Of a stretch of DNA of 32,749 nucleotides, positions 24,914-32,600 are shown piece by piece. The notes beneath the pieces are model-generated. The model was not told the origin of the DNA and made no database searches. It saw only the letters and a program-made list of their open reading frames with translations. This stretch comes from Bacteroidales bacterium (GTDB taxonomy: Bacteria; Bacteroidota; Bacteroidia; Bacteroidales; F082). Where the stretch lies: assembly GCA_028704385.1 (NCBI GenBank), contig JAQVLA010000024.1:1-32749 (forward strand), in the 5' to 3' direction. Made by a program: the position numbers and the translations under genes. Each line of letters starts with the position of its first letter. Position 1 is the first letter of the stretch.

Positions 24914-24917
24914 ATAA

Positions 24918-26147
24918 ATGGCGAAAAAAGGTGATTATTGTTCGTTTTGTGGTAAACCCAGAAAAGATACCGCCTTACTTATTTCAGGCATGGAGGCACA
25001 TATCTGTGATCAATGTGTTGACCAGGCTCAACTGATTTTGAAGGAAGAACTGCAACATAATGTAAGTCACCCGGCTATTCCTGATTTCAAATTGCTCAAA
25101 CCGCTTGAAATCAAAAACTTTCTTGATCAATATGTCATCGGCCAGGACGAAGCCAAAAGAGTGCTAGCCGTAGCTGTTTATAACCATTACAAAAGGATAG
25201 GACAGCCTGATACCAAAGATGATGTTGAGATAGAAAAATCGAACATTATCCTTGTTGGCGAAACCGGAACCGGCAAAACCTTGCTGGCACGCACCATTGC
25301 CCGTATGTTACATGTTCCCTTTGCTATTGCAGATGCCACCGTACTCACCGAAGCGGGTTATGTGGGCGAGGATGTTGAGAGCATCTTGTCGCGACTGTTG
25401 CAGGCAGCCGACTTTGACGTGGCCGCTGCCGAAAAAGGAATTGTTTTTATTGATGAGTTGGATAAGATTGCCCGTAAAAGTGATAATCCCAGTATCACAC
25501 GTGATGTGTCAGGCGAAGGTGTGCAGCAGGCTTTGCTCAAGTTACTCGAAGGCACGATTGTGAATGTGCCTCCTCAGGGTGGGCGCAAACATCCTGAGCA
25601 AAAGATGATCCAGGTGAATACCAGCAACATTCTATTTGTGGCCGGTGGGGCTTTTGATGGTATCGAAAGGATTATTGCTGCCCGAACCCGCACCAATGTG
25701 ATTGGTTATGGAAGCGACAAAAAAATTCAGGTGGACAAACAGAATCTTCTGCAATACGTTTCTCCTGCCGACTTGAAAAAATTTGGTCTGATCCCTGAGA
25801 TAGTAGGACGTTTGCCTATTTTAACGTATCTGAACCCTTTGGATTCCGAAACCCTCAAGCGGATTTTAACCGATCCAAAAAATGCACTCATCAAGCAGTT
25901 CGCCAAATTATTTGAGATGGATGGCATTCATCTGACAATAGAAAACGAAGTGCTGGATTTTGTGGTTGAAAAATCCATTGAGTTCAAGCTGGGAGCTCGT
26001 GGTCTGCGTTCCATCCTTGAAGCGATCCTTACGGATGATATGTTTGAACTGCCTTCGAAGAAATCGGTGAAAAAGCTGGTTGTAAACAGGGAGTATGCCG
26101 AGAGAAAATTCAATAAGGCCGGTTTATCCAAATTAAAAGTAGCCTGA
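24918..26147 (+). CDS. clpX: ATP-dependent Clp protease ATP-binding subunit
   Basis: ClpX is the AAA+ unfoldase that recognises substrates and threads them into ClpP. The 409 residues begin with the zinc-binding domain (Cys8, Cys11, Cys30, Cys33), followed by the AAA+ core with Walker A GETGTGKT (114-121), the pore loop GYVG (147-150), Walker B VFIDE (176-180), and RPTI/sensor motifs ending in [15 protein letters not shown]. The loop that docks on ClpP, usually IGF, reads VIGYG here. Length is normal. It is four bases after clpP, completing tig-clpP-clpX. Confidence 0.97.
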   Translation: MAKKGDYCSFCGKPRKDTALLISGMEAHICDQCVDQAQLILKEELQHNVSHPAIPDFKLLKPLEIKNFLDQYVIGQDEAKRVLAVAVYNHYKRIGQPDTKDDVEIEKSNIILVGETGTGKTLLARTIARMLHVPFAIADATVLTEAGYVGEDVESILSRLLQAADFDVAAAEKGIVFIDELDKIARKSDNPSITRDVSGEGVQQALLKLLEGTIVNVPPQGGRKHPEQKMIQVNTSNILFVAGGAFDGIERIIAARTRTNVIGYGSDKKIQVDKQNLLQYVSPADLKKFGLIPEIVGRLPILTYLNPLDSETLKRILTDPKNALIKQFAKLFEMDGIHLTIENEVLDFVVEKSIEFKLGARGLRSILEAILTDDMFELPSKKSVKKLVVNREYAERKFNKAGLSKLKVA

Positions 26148-26188
26148 ACTCCCGGAGTTTTGGCACAGAACTTGCTCTAAAGCGCAGC

Positions 26189-26797
26189 ATGATGCGTGTT
26201 TCAATCATTTCGTTACTTTTTGTAATGCTGTTCCAGACATCAGCCTGGTCGCAGCAAATCGTTGATACAACTGATCTCACTGATACCCTGGTGGTATTAG
26301 CCAAGGTTGAACACGGCGATACCACACTAATTCTGACGCTCCCAGAAGTTAATGTATATGCCATGCGTCTGTTCGACAATCGAAGAGACATCAGAAAAGT
26401 TGAACGCCTGATTTATCATGTTAAAAAGGCCTATCCATACGCCAAGTTAGCGGGCATCAAATTGAGGGAATATGACAAACAACTTGTGAATGCCGTTAAT
26501 GATCGCGAAAGAAGGCGTATCATGCGACAAGCCGAGAAAGAGATCAACGAAGAGTTTGGTGGCGAACTGCGCAATCTCACTTTTACTCAGGGAAAAATTT
26601 TGTTGAAACTCATCGACCGCGAAACGGGTAATACTTCCTATGATTTGGTGAAAGAGTTACGTGGTGGTTTCACAGCCTTTTTCTATCAGGGTTTTGCAAG
26701 GTTATGGGGATACAATTTAAAATCGGACTACGACCCCGAAGGAGAAGATGAATTAATCGAAACCATCGTTACCCTGATCGAACATGGGCAGCTTTAA
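26189..26797 (+). CDS. DUF4294 family exported protein
   Basis: A 202-residue protein of the DUF4294 family, found in Bacteroidota and of unknown function. The N-terminus is a signal peptide (SIISLLFVMLFQTSAW, cut after SQ). The conserved part includes LPEVNVYAMRLFDNRRDIRKVERLIYHVKKAYPYAKLA, a charged helix NDRERRRIMRQAEKEI, and FTQGKILLKLIDRETGNTSY followed by LRGGFTAFFYQGFARLWGYNLKSDYDP, which is the best-conserved stretch. It starts 41 bases after clpX in the same direction and may be read from that transcript. Either of the two adjacent ATG codons may be the start. It is convergent with the sugar transferase, with no gap. Confidence 0.85.
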   Translation: MMRVSIISLLFVMLFQTSAWSQQIVDTTDLTDTLVVLAKVEHGDTTLILTLPEVNVYAMRLFDNRRDIRKVERLIYHVKKAYPYAKLAGIKLREYDKQLVNAVNDRERRRIMRQAEKEINEEFGGELRNLTFTQGKILLKLIDRETGNTSYDLVKELRGGFTAFFYQGFARLWGYNLKSDYDPEGEDELIETIVTLIEHGQL

Positions 26798-28213
26798 CTA
26801 TTTGCCGCGTCCTTGAAGAACGATCAAAACGGTATAAATCAGTATTTTAACATCCATTGCCAGGCTCATATTTTCGATATATAGAATATCGTATTTCAGC
26901 CGTTCTATCATTTCATCCACATTGGAGGCATAACCGTATTTTACTTGCCCCCAGCTTGTTATGCCTGGTTTTACTTTTAAAAGCAAACGGTAATGCGGTG
27001 CGCGTTTCACAATCTGATCAATATAATACTGCCGCTCGGGGCGCGGTCCTACCAACGACATATCGCCTTTGAGAACTGTATAAAACTGTGGTATTTCGTC
27101 CAGCCTTACCTTACGGATAAATTTCCCAAAGCGCGTAATTCGCGGATCATCCTCGCTTGATAATTGCGGCCCGGCCTTCTCTGCATCGGAATACATACTC
27201 CTGAATTTGTGCATTTTGAATGGTCGTCCTCTCAAGCCAACACGTTCCTGCGAATAAAGTATTGGTCCTCTGGAAGATAGGATCACTCCAAGTGCTGTGA
27301 AAATATACAGGGGAATCAAAAAGATCATAGCAATAATGGATACGATCACATCAATAAGTCTTTTTACAGATTGCTGCCAGGCGGGCATCAAATCAGGTGA
27401 TATCTGAATGAGTGGCGCGTGCCAGATTCCGGAAAGTTTGACCGAACCGAACAGAATGTCCTGCATGATCGGGATGATCTTGATCACGGCCGGGGTATCT
27501 TCCAGCAATGCAATAATATTGTCAATGGTATCTGTTTCGGAACGCTCAATAGCAATAATAACCTCTTCAATCTGATGCGATTCAACAAGCTTTTTGATGT
27601 CTTTGTACGATCCAAGCCGTGGCAGATATTCACCGATTTTGTAATCATCCTTGTCGTAAACACTTACAAAACCCACAAAATTATTACCTGCCGAACGTTC
27701 CTGATTTTCAATCTCTTTGTATATAGCCAGTGCATTTCCGTTGCTTCCAACGATTACGGTGTTGAAACCAATTTCTTTCCGGTGAATCTTACGAACCGTT
27801 ATCGAGGTTAGGGTCAGCCGGCCTGCATAAGTAAACAGGAAATGAAGAATGAAAAGTATTGAAAATGACTGATAATAAGATTTATAGGTTACAATTACAT
27901 CATCCAGAATAGCCACAAAAAATATTACCGTAACACCAATCAGGGTGATAATGAAGGTTTGACCCAGCTCTTTCAAACGGGCTTTTCGGTAAATGTGACG
28001 ATAAGTACCCATGATGGTGTACAGGAATAACCAAGCCATCGGAATGAAAATGATGCCATACCAGAAATTGGGATCATCAAAAATTGCCTCGAAATATTCA
28101 TGAAAGCTGGGGTCTTCGGATTGTTTCCTGAAAAAATAGAATAATGCCCAGGCCAAAACCGCTGCCAGCCAATCGAGGATTAAATATTTTGTGACTTGTA
28201 ATTTTCTATTCAT
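26798..28213 (-). CDS. Polyprenyl-phosphate sugar phosphotransferase (WcaJ/WbaP type)
   Basis: It should move a sugar-1-phosphate onto a polyprenyl phosphate lipid to start a surface polysaccharide repeat unit. The 471 residues have four to five N-terminal membrane helices, a Rossmann-like middle domain (GFNTVIVGSNGNALAIYKEI), a further membrane helix (DVIVSIIAMIFLIPLYIFTALG) and the C-terminal bacterial sugar-transferase domain with QERVGLRGRPFKMHKFRSM, the acidic-arginine motif VRLDEIPQFYTVLKGDMSLVGPRPE and KPGITSWGQVKYG. Its ATG overlaps the stop of the upstream lipoprotein by one base (TGATG). It is the last gene of a Gfo/Idh-lipoprotein-transferase unit. The sugar cannot be read from sequence. 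Confidence 0.92.
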   Translation of the reverse strand: MNRKLQVTKYLILDWLAAVLAWALFYFFRKQSEDPSFHEYFEAIFDDPNFWYGIIFIPMAWLFLYTIMGTYRHIYRKARLKELGQTFIITLIGVTVIFFVAILDDVIVTYKSYYQSFSILFILHFLFTYAGRLTLTSITVRKIHRKEIGFNTVIVGSNGNALAIYKEIENQERSAGNNFVGFVSVYDKDDYKIGEYLPRLGSYKDIKKLVESHQIEEVIIAIERSETDTIDNIIALLEDTPAVIKIIPIMQDILFGSVKLSGIWHAPLIQISPDLMPAWQQSVKRLIDVIVSIIAMIFLIPLYIFTALGVILSSRGPILYSQERVGLRGRPFKMHKFRSMYSDAEKAGPQLSSEDDPRITRFGKFIRKVRLDEIPQFYTVLKGDMSLVGPRPERQYYIDQIVKRAPHYRLLLKVKPGITSWGQVKYGYASNVDEMIERLKYDILYIENMSLAMDVKILIYTVLIVLQGRGK

Positions 28214-29103
28214 CAGGAATTATTTCGATAGATTAATTTAATGTTATCCAGGTAAAACTTTGCTGAACCTTCAGAGATACCGGATTCGAAATAAACTTTA
28301 AAATTGGATGCGTTGGAATAGGCACTGATATTCGGACCAATGTTGATGTAAATCTTGTTCCAGTTTTCGCTTTTGTTAACAACAACCAGTGGTAAATCAA
28401 CAATTGTTCCATTCATTTCTGCAAATAATCCCACACCAAAGGAACGGGTGCATTTATAGTCAATTTCGAGCAATACAGGATTACCACTTCCTGGAAGCAG
28501 AAATGCGTTGAATGAAGCTATTTTATACTGTTTTCGTTGTTCGTCCAGATTGATTTCGCCTGAGTAGGAGGAATATTCGGAAAGCCAGGCTTCCGGATTA
28601 TTGATCGGACTGGTCTTGTATATGGTGGTATCACTCTGGCTGGTTTTTTCGAGTGAGATGCTTGCATTTTCAAAATCTTCGATCCAGGCAAAAATTGCAG
28701 TGCTGTAATAAGAAGTAACCGGATTAGCCTTTACCACGCTGTCTTCAATAAAATTGAAATCATTTATAACATACGGCTGATAAAATGGATAGGGTGCCCG
28801 TGTGCTGCCGATCCCATTGAGTTTGATGCCAGGCCTGATCTCGAGCTTTTGCCTGCCACGTGCCAAAACTGGTATAACGGCTGGCAACTCAAAAGCTCCC
28901 ACAAGACGATCATTCACATAAACCCATACATCAGTGATCTTATGTGAGTTACTTCCCTGCGAGAAATAATCAGTTTCCAGTTTCACCGTATCAACACGCA
29001 GATAGGCCGGAACGGTTTGATCTCCTTCAAACTTGTTGCACGAAACGAGCCCTAACCCCGTCAATAGTAAAAGAAAAATTGTGCTTTGTAAAATCCCCTG
29101 CAT
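28213..29103 (-). CDS. Lipoprotein of unknown function in a polysaccharide-linked operon
   Basis: A 296-residue lipoprotein starting at ATG 29103 (MQGILQST); a GTG 15 bases earlier is less likely. The signal ends in lipobox LVSC with Cys22 lipidated. The mature part looks beta-rich: an early PAYLRVDTVKLET region and a conserved-looking VYVNDRLVGAFELPAVIPVL segment, where the repeated GxxxxPYPFYQPYVINDF pattern resembles the carbohydrate-linked lipoproteins of Bacteroidota, and a C-terminal jelly-roll-like half (YKIASFNAFLLPGSGNPVLLEIDYKC, FKVYFESGISEGSAKFYLDNIKLIY) as in carbohydrate-binding modules. It overlaps the sugar transferase by one base. A binding or transport role for a glycan is an inference. 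Confidence 0.75.
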   Translation of the reverse strand: MQGILQSTIFLLLLTGLGLVSCNKFEGDQTVPAYLRVDTVKLETDYFSQGSNSHKITDVWVYVNDRLVGAFELPAVIPVLARGRQKLEIRPGIKLNGIGSTRAPYPFYQPYVINDFNFIEDSVVKANPVTSYYSTAIFAWIEDFENASISLEKTSQSDTTIYKTSPINNPEAWLSEYSSYSGEINLDEQRKQYKIASFNAFLLPGSGNPVLLEIDYKCTRSFGVGLFAEMNGTIVDLPLVVVNKSENWNKIYINIGPNISAYSNASNFKVYFESGISEGSAKFYLDNIKLIYRNNS

Positions 29104-29155
29104 AAAATTTTGGATCACCTTATTTCACCTCTTAACGATTTGCCTGATTGCCTTA

Positions 29156-29171
29156 TTGCACACGATTGCAA
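29156..29171. promoter_or_regulatory. LacI-family operator-like palindrome, copy 1
   Basis: TTGCACACGATTGCAA is an imperfect palindrome with a central CG, the shape of LacI/GalR-family operators. It lies between the end of the Gfo/Idh gene and the lipoprotein start. The 16-mer at 32527 is nearly the same, differing in two bases. Confidence 0.4.
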
Positions 29172-29174
29172 CAA

Positions 29175-30164
29175 TTATTTGATCTGACTTACATTTTTAT
29201 TTACTTCTTCCAGAATCAAATAAGCCAGCCTGAGTACTTCCACTCCGTCTTCGATACTTACAGCAGGTTTTTGGTCGTTTATGATGGCTTCATAAAACTT
29301 TTCCAGCTCCATTTTTATGGCATTCACCGGACTTGTTTCAGGTTTTTCAAAAGAAATTTGTTTCAATCCTTTGCCTTCGCCCAGCTCAATCACCATTGCC
29401 ATGGGGTCGTCGGGCTCTTCGCTGATACTTTTCATGCGAACAATCTCGCTCTGTTTTTCTAGAAAATCTACTGTGATGTAGGCATCCTTCTGAAAAAATC
29501 GTGCCTTACGCATATTTTTAAGCGAGATACGGCTTGCCGTAAGATTGGCTACTGCTCCGTTTTCGAAGGTGATACGGGCATTGGTGATATCGGGTGTGTC
29601 GCTTACCACGGCAACTCCGCTTGCACTGATGCTTTTCACTTTTGATCGGATCGAACTCAAAACAATATCAATATCATGTACCATCAAATCCAGAATAACC
29701 GGAACATCTGTTCCTCTGGGATTGAATTGCGCCAGGCGATGGGCCTCAATAAACAAGGGGTTGTTGAGGCTGTTTTGAACCGCCAGAAAAGCCGGATTGA
29801 AGCGTTCAACATGACCAACCTGCACTTTTACCTTTGATTCCTGAGCAAGCTTGATCAACTCATTGGCTTCGGCTGGCGTTGCAACAACAGGTTTTTCTAT
29901 AAAAACATGGCGCGATTTATTTAAGGACTGAGCCGCACAACTGAAATGTGAAACTGTTGGTGTAACAATATCCACGACCTCTGTTGCATCTATCAAAGCC
30001 TCGATAGAGTCGAAAGCTTTAAGGTTAAAGTCATCGGCTACCTTTTGTGCATTGGCAATATCTGAGTCGTAAAATCCAACAAGCTCATATTCTGGTATTT
30101 GTTGGATACATTTTAAATGAATTTTGCCTAAATGGCCGGCTCCCAAAACCCCTATTCTCAACAT
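29175..30164 (-). CDS. Gfo/Idh/MocA family oxidoreductase
   Basis: A 329-residue NAD(P)-dependent oxidoreductase. The N-terminal Rossmann domain starts GVLGAGHLGKIHLKCI (4-19), with FYDSD after the second strand, followed by the family motif VFIEKPVVATPAEA (about 92-105) and the second-domain stretch FNPAFLAVQN and LMVHDIDIVLS with the conserved HDID histidine. Members act on sugars, nucleotide sugars or inositols. Its position upstream of a lipoprotein and a polyprenyl-phosphate sugar transferase suggests a nucleotide-sugar step, but the substrate is unknown. It is divergent from pcm; the 100-base gap holds an 18-base perfect palindrome. Confidence 0.9.
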   Translation of the reverse strand: MLRIGVLGAGHLGKIHLKCIQQIPEYELVGFYDSDIANAQKVADDFNLKAFDSIEALIDATEVVDIVTPTVSHFSCAAQSLNKSRHVFIEKPVVATPAEANELIKLAQESKVKVQVGHVERFNPAFLAVQNSLNNPLFIEAHRLAQFNPRGTDVPVILDLMVHDIDIVLSSIRSKVKSISASGVAVVSDTPDITNARITFENGAVANLTASRISLKNMRKARFFQKDAYITVDFLEKQSEIVRMKSISEEPDDPMAMVIELGEGKGLKQISFEKPETSPVNAIKMELEKFYEAIINDQKPAVSIEDGVEVLRLAYLILEEVNKNVSQIK

Positions 30165-30170
30165 AAGCGA

Positions 30171-30188
30171 TACTTTTGCGCAAAAGTA
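30171..30188. promoter_or_regulatory. 18-base perfect palindrome carrying -7 elements on both strands
   Basis: TACTTTTGCGCAAAAGTA is a perfect palindrome, so an exact TAnnTTTG element (TACTTTTG) is present on each strand. The minus-strand copy (30188 to 30181) lies 16 bases before the Gfo/Idh ATG. The plus-strand copy could serve pcm (ATG at 30265). I see no -33 TTG at the expected distance on either side. Confidence 0.45.
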
Positions 30189-30264
30189 ACTTTTTTTGTC
30201 GAGTGCTTATTCCTAATTTCGCCTGTTCAACTTTAGATTCACTCTAAATTGCTGAAGAAGTATT

Positions 30265-30915
30265 ATGCAGGATACCTACCGACACAAAGGATTACGGAAA
30301 CAACTGATTGAAAGCTTACGCCAGAAGCAGATCACAGATGAATCAGTACTACAGGCCATGGAGAAAATTCCAAGACATGTATTTTTAGATTCTTCATTTT
30401 TGGAATTTGCTTATCAGGACAAGCCATTCCCGATTGGGTCGGGCCAAACCATTTCGCAGCCCTATACCGTTGCTTTTCAAACACAGCTTTTGTCGGTTAA
30501 AAGAGGATTGAAGGTGCTCGAAATAGGCACAGGTTCGGCTTATCAGGCCAGTGTGCTTGCCGAGATGGGAGCCAAGGTATATAGTATCGAAAGGCAACGA
30601 AAACTCTTTATAAAAACCAAGACCTTTGTGCAACAGCATTTACCTTATAAACTCAATCTGTTTTTGGGAGATGGTAACGAAGGCCTGCCAAGTTATGCCC
30701 CTTTCGACAGGATACTGATTACGGCAGCTGCTCCCGAAATTCCACGGGCTTTGCTCGATCAGCTTAAGCCAGGCGGGATAATGGTGATTCCTCTGGGAGC
30801 CGGCGATCAGCAGGATATGTTGCGAATTATCAAAAAGGAAAACGGCGAAACGATTAACGAACAGCATGGTGCTTTTCGCTTTGTTCCGATGCTTGGTAGT
30901 ATTGGTAATGATTGA
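30265..30915 (+). CDS. pcm: Protein-L-isoaspartate O-methyltransferase
   Basis: Pcm methylates isoaspartate residues in damaged proteins so that they can be repaired. The 216-residue protein has the family features: the N-terminal KIPRHVFLDSSFLEFAYQD and PFPIGSGQTISQPYTVAFQ motifs, the SAM-binding glycine loop VLEIGTGSAYQASVLAEMGAKVYSIERQ (about 95-122), GDGNEGLPSYAPFDRILITAAAPEIP, and a C-terminal GGIMVIPLG. All expected motifs are present. The last 68 bases from 30859, including the stop, are repeated at 32434-32501 beyond the DUF1016 gene. It is divergent from the Gfo/Idh gene. Confidence 0.95.
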   Translation: MQDTYRHKGLRKQLIESLRQKQITDESVLQAMEKIPRHVFLDSSFLEFAYQDKPFPIGSGQTISQPYTVAFQTQLLSVKRGLKVLEIGTGSAYQASVLAEMGAKVYSIERQRKLFIKTKTFVQQHLPYKLNLFLGDGNEGLPSYAPFDRILITAAAPEIPRALLDQLKPGGIMVIPLGAGDQQDMLRIIKKENGETINEQHGAFRFVPMLGSIGND

Positions 30916-30926
30916 GCTTTAAGTTT
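30859..30926 (+). repeat. 68-base direct repeat, copy 1 (pcm 3' end)
   Basis: This segment covers the last 18 codons of pcm with the stop and 11 bases beyond it. It recurs in the same orientation at 32434-32501 with three mismatches in 68. The spacing between copies is 1575 bases and the DUF1016 gene lies between them. Confidence 0.9.
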
Positions 30927-31310
30927 CTAGATGGATGTATAAAGTGATAGATAATCAGTCTTTTGCATTCTTTGCATTTCTTAATTCTAAAATAAATTCA
31001 AATGGTTTTTTTGACTAACCAAGATAGACTGTTAAATGATAAATTTCTTCCTTTTTTGCAGTAATATGCGTTGAAATGAAGTGAATAAGGAGTCCGCTGT
31101 AAAAAGCTTCTAACGAAGTTTTTAATGATATTCGCTGATTGATTCTAAATTTTGAATTTTTGTAAATCTCCCTGAACAGTCTGATAACCGACTGTTCTGC
31201 TGAAAGTAATTGGAGCTAGCTTTTTCGGAGGATACTCAATGATTCTTATGCTATTCAATATGAGCCAAAATAAATTGTATCTTCGTATAAGTGAACTGAA
31301 GATTTATAAA
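30916..31310. other. AT-rich upstream region of the DUF1016 gene
   Basis: No gene was found in these 395 bases. An imperfect hairpin (AAAAGCTTC with GAAGTTTTT near 31097-31120) could be a terminator. A perfect inverted repeat with 8-base arms, GAACAGTC and GACTGTTC (31174-31181 and 31190-31197), lies 113 bases before the ATG at 31311. TATCTTCG (31278-31285) is a near -7 match 25 bases before that ATG and argues for this start over the ATG at 31239. Composition is clearly more AT-rich than pcm. Confidence 0.5.
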
Positions 31311-32321
31311 ATGACAAAGGAAAAATCTGAAGACAGGTATTTGCTAAACGAGCTAGTCACTCTTATTGAGAATACTAAAACTCAAATAATTTCAACCGTA
31401 AACAGTTCTTTAACCTTGCTTTTCTGGCATGTCGGAAACCGAATTTTAACCTATAATTTGAAAAATAGGAGAGCAGAATACGGGAAACAAACTGTCGTTA
31501 CTGTGTCACGAGAATTGGTTGAAAGATTTGGAAAGAACTACGAAGAGAAAAATCTTTGGAGAATGATTCAATTTGCTGAAAAGTTTCCCGAATTTGAAAA
31601 AGTCGTTACACTGTCACGACATTTATCTTGGTCTCATTTTCTGATACTTATCCCAATTAAAGATAAGAAAGCGAGAGATTTCTATGGGAATTTTGCATGG
31701 AAAAAGCTAATAGGTGTCAGGGAATTGAGAAAGTAAATCGAACAAAAGATTTTCGAAAGAACAGAAAATGCTGACATCCAGATTTTTGATAATAGTCTTC
31801 TTGAGATGGGAATCTTTAAAGATCCCTATTTTCTTGATTTTCTTGGATTAAAGGATGGTTATTTGGAGACTGACCTGGAAGCTGCAATTTTAAAAGAACT
31901 TGAATTATTTATTTTAGAATTGGGCAATGGCTTTACATTTGTTGAAAGACAAAAGCGTATGATAATTGATGGTGAAGATTTTTATTTGGATTTGTTGTTT
32001 TACCATCGGAAATTAAAAAGACTAGTAGCCATAGAATTAAAAGTGGATAAGTTTAAAGCGAAGTATAAAGGTCAAATGGAACTGTATTTAAAGTGGCTGG
32101 ATAATTACGAAAAACATGAGGGCGAGAATTCACCAATTGGATTAATTCTTTGTGCTGTTACAAGTAATGAACAAATAGAACTTCTTGAAATGCATAAAGA
32201 TGGAATTATGGTTGCTGAGTATTGGACAGAATTGCCTCCGAAAAAAGTTTTAGAAGCAAAACTTCATCAAACATTGATTGAAGCACGAGAAAGAATAGCT
32301 AGAAGACAGTTAAGAGAATAA
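31311..32321 (+). pseudogene. DUF1016 (YhcG-type) PDDEXK nuclease gene with an in-frame stop
   Basis: This is a DUF1016 gene split by one TAA codon at 31734-31736. The first 141 residues contain the N-terminal domain (LLFWHVGNRI, AEYGKQTVVTVSRELVERFG, LWRMIQFAEKF, RHLSWSHFLILIPI). The second part, in the same frame from the codon after the stop, holds the PDDEXK nuclease domain: FYLDLLFYHRKLKRLVAIELKVDKF with Asp227, Glu242 and Lys244 (numbered from 31311), then GQMELYLKWLDNYE. The stop is where the family has a glutamine in RELxxQI, so CAA to TAA explains it. Read through, the protein has 337 codons, normal for the family. The second part could also start at ATG 31806. Members are linked to nucleic-acid defence and mobile DNA. 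The gene is flanked by copies of the pcm 3' end. Confidence 0.85.
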
Positions 32322-32433
32322 AACTACAGCTTTAAATATATTAAATGCTTGTCTTTTAGGTGGTAAATTAATGGTGACTTTTGAATACTGAGATTATTGT
32401 GAAATAAAACAGGCATGTATTGAAGCAATAAAG

Positions 32434-32501
32434 GAACAGCATGTTGCTTTTCGCTTTGTTCCGATGCTTGGTAATATTGGGAATGATTGAGCTTTAAGTT
32501 T
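32434..32501 (+). repeat. 68-base direct repeat, copy 2 (pcm 3'-end duplicate)
   Basis: The copy of the pcm 3' end matches 65 of 68 bases, with the reading frame and stop codon preserved (the encoded tail still ends FVPMLGNIGND). Homology is weaker but detectable about 16 bases further upstream (12 of 16 bases). It forms no complete gene. It sits 112 bases after the nuclease gene. Confidence 0.9.
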
Positions 32502-32526
32502 TCTTAAGAAAAATTATTAGGGCTGT

Positions 32527-32542
32527 TTGCAACCGATTGCAA
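32527..32542. promoter_or_regulatory. LacI-family operator-like palindrome, copy 2
   Basis: TTGCAACCGATTGCAA is a near-perfect palindrome around a central CG, the layout of LacI/GalR-family operators, and nearly the same 16-mer as at 29156. It overlaps the -33 TTG (32537-32539) of the promoter predicted for the hydroxylase gene, so a bound regulator would block it. Confidence 0.45.
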
Positions 32543-32569
32543 TCATGTAATTCCTTTTACTTATTTTTG
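32537..32569 (+). promoter_or_regulatory. Predicted promoter for the aromatic amino acid hydroxylase gene
   Basis: TATTTTTG at 32562-32569 matches TAnnTTTG exactly, with TTG at 32537-32539 and a 22-base spacer. Transcription would start near 32576, about 25 bases before the ATG at 32601. Confidence 0.5.
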
Positions 32570-32600
32570 GCTTATCTAAAATCATTCTAAATTAGATACC

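Noticed and set aside
31239-31310. The upstream ATG at 31239 as start of the DUF1016 gene
   Set aside because: It adds 24 residues unlike the family and the near -7 element at 31278-31285 lies inside it, which favours ATG 31311.
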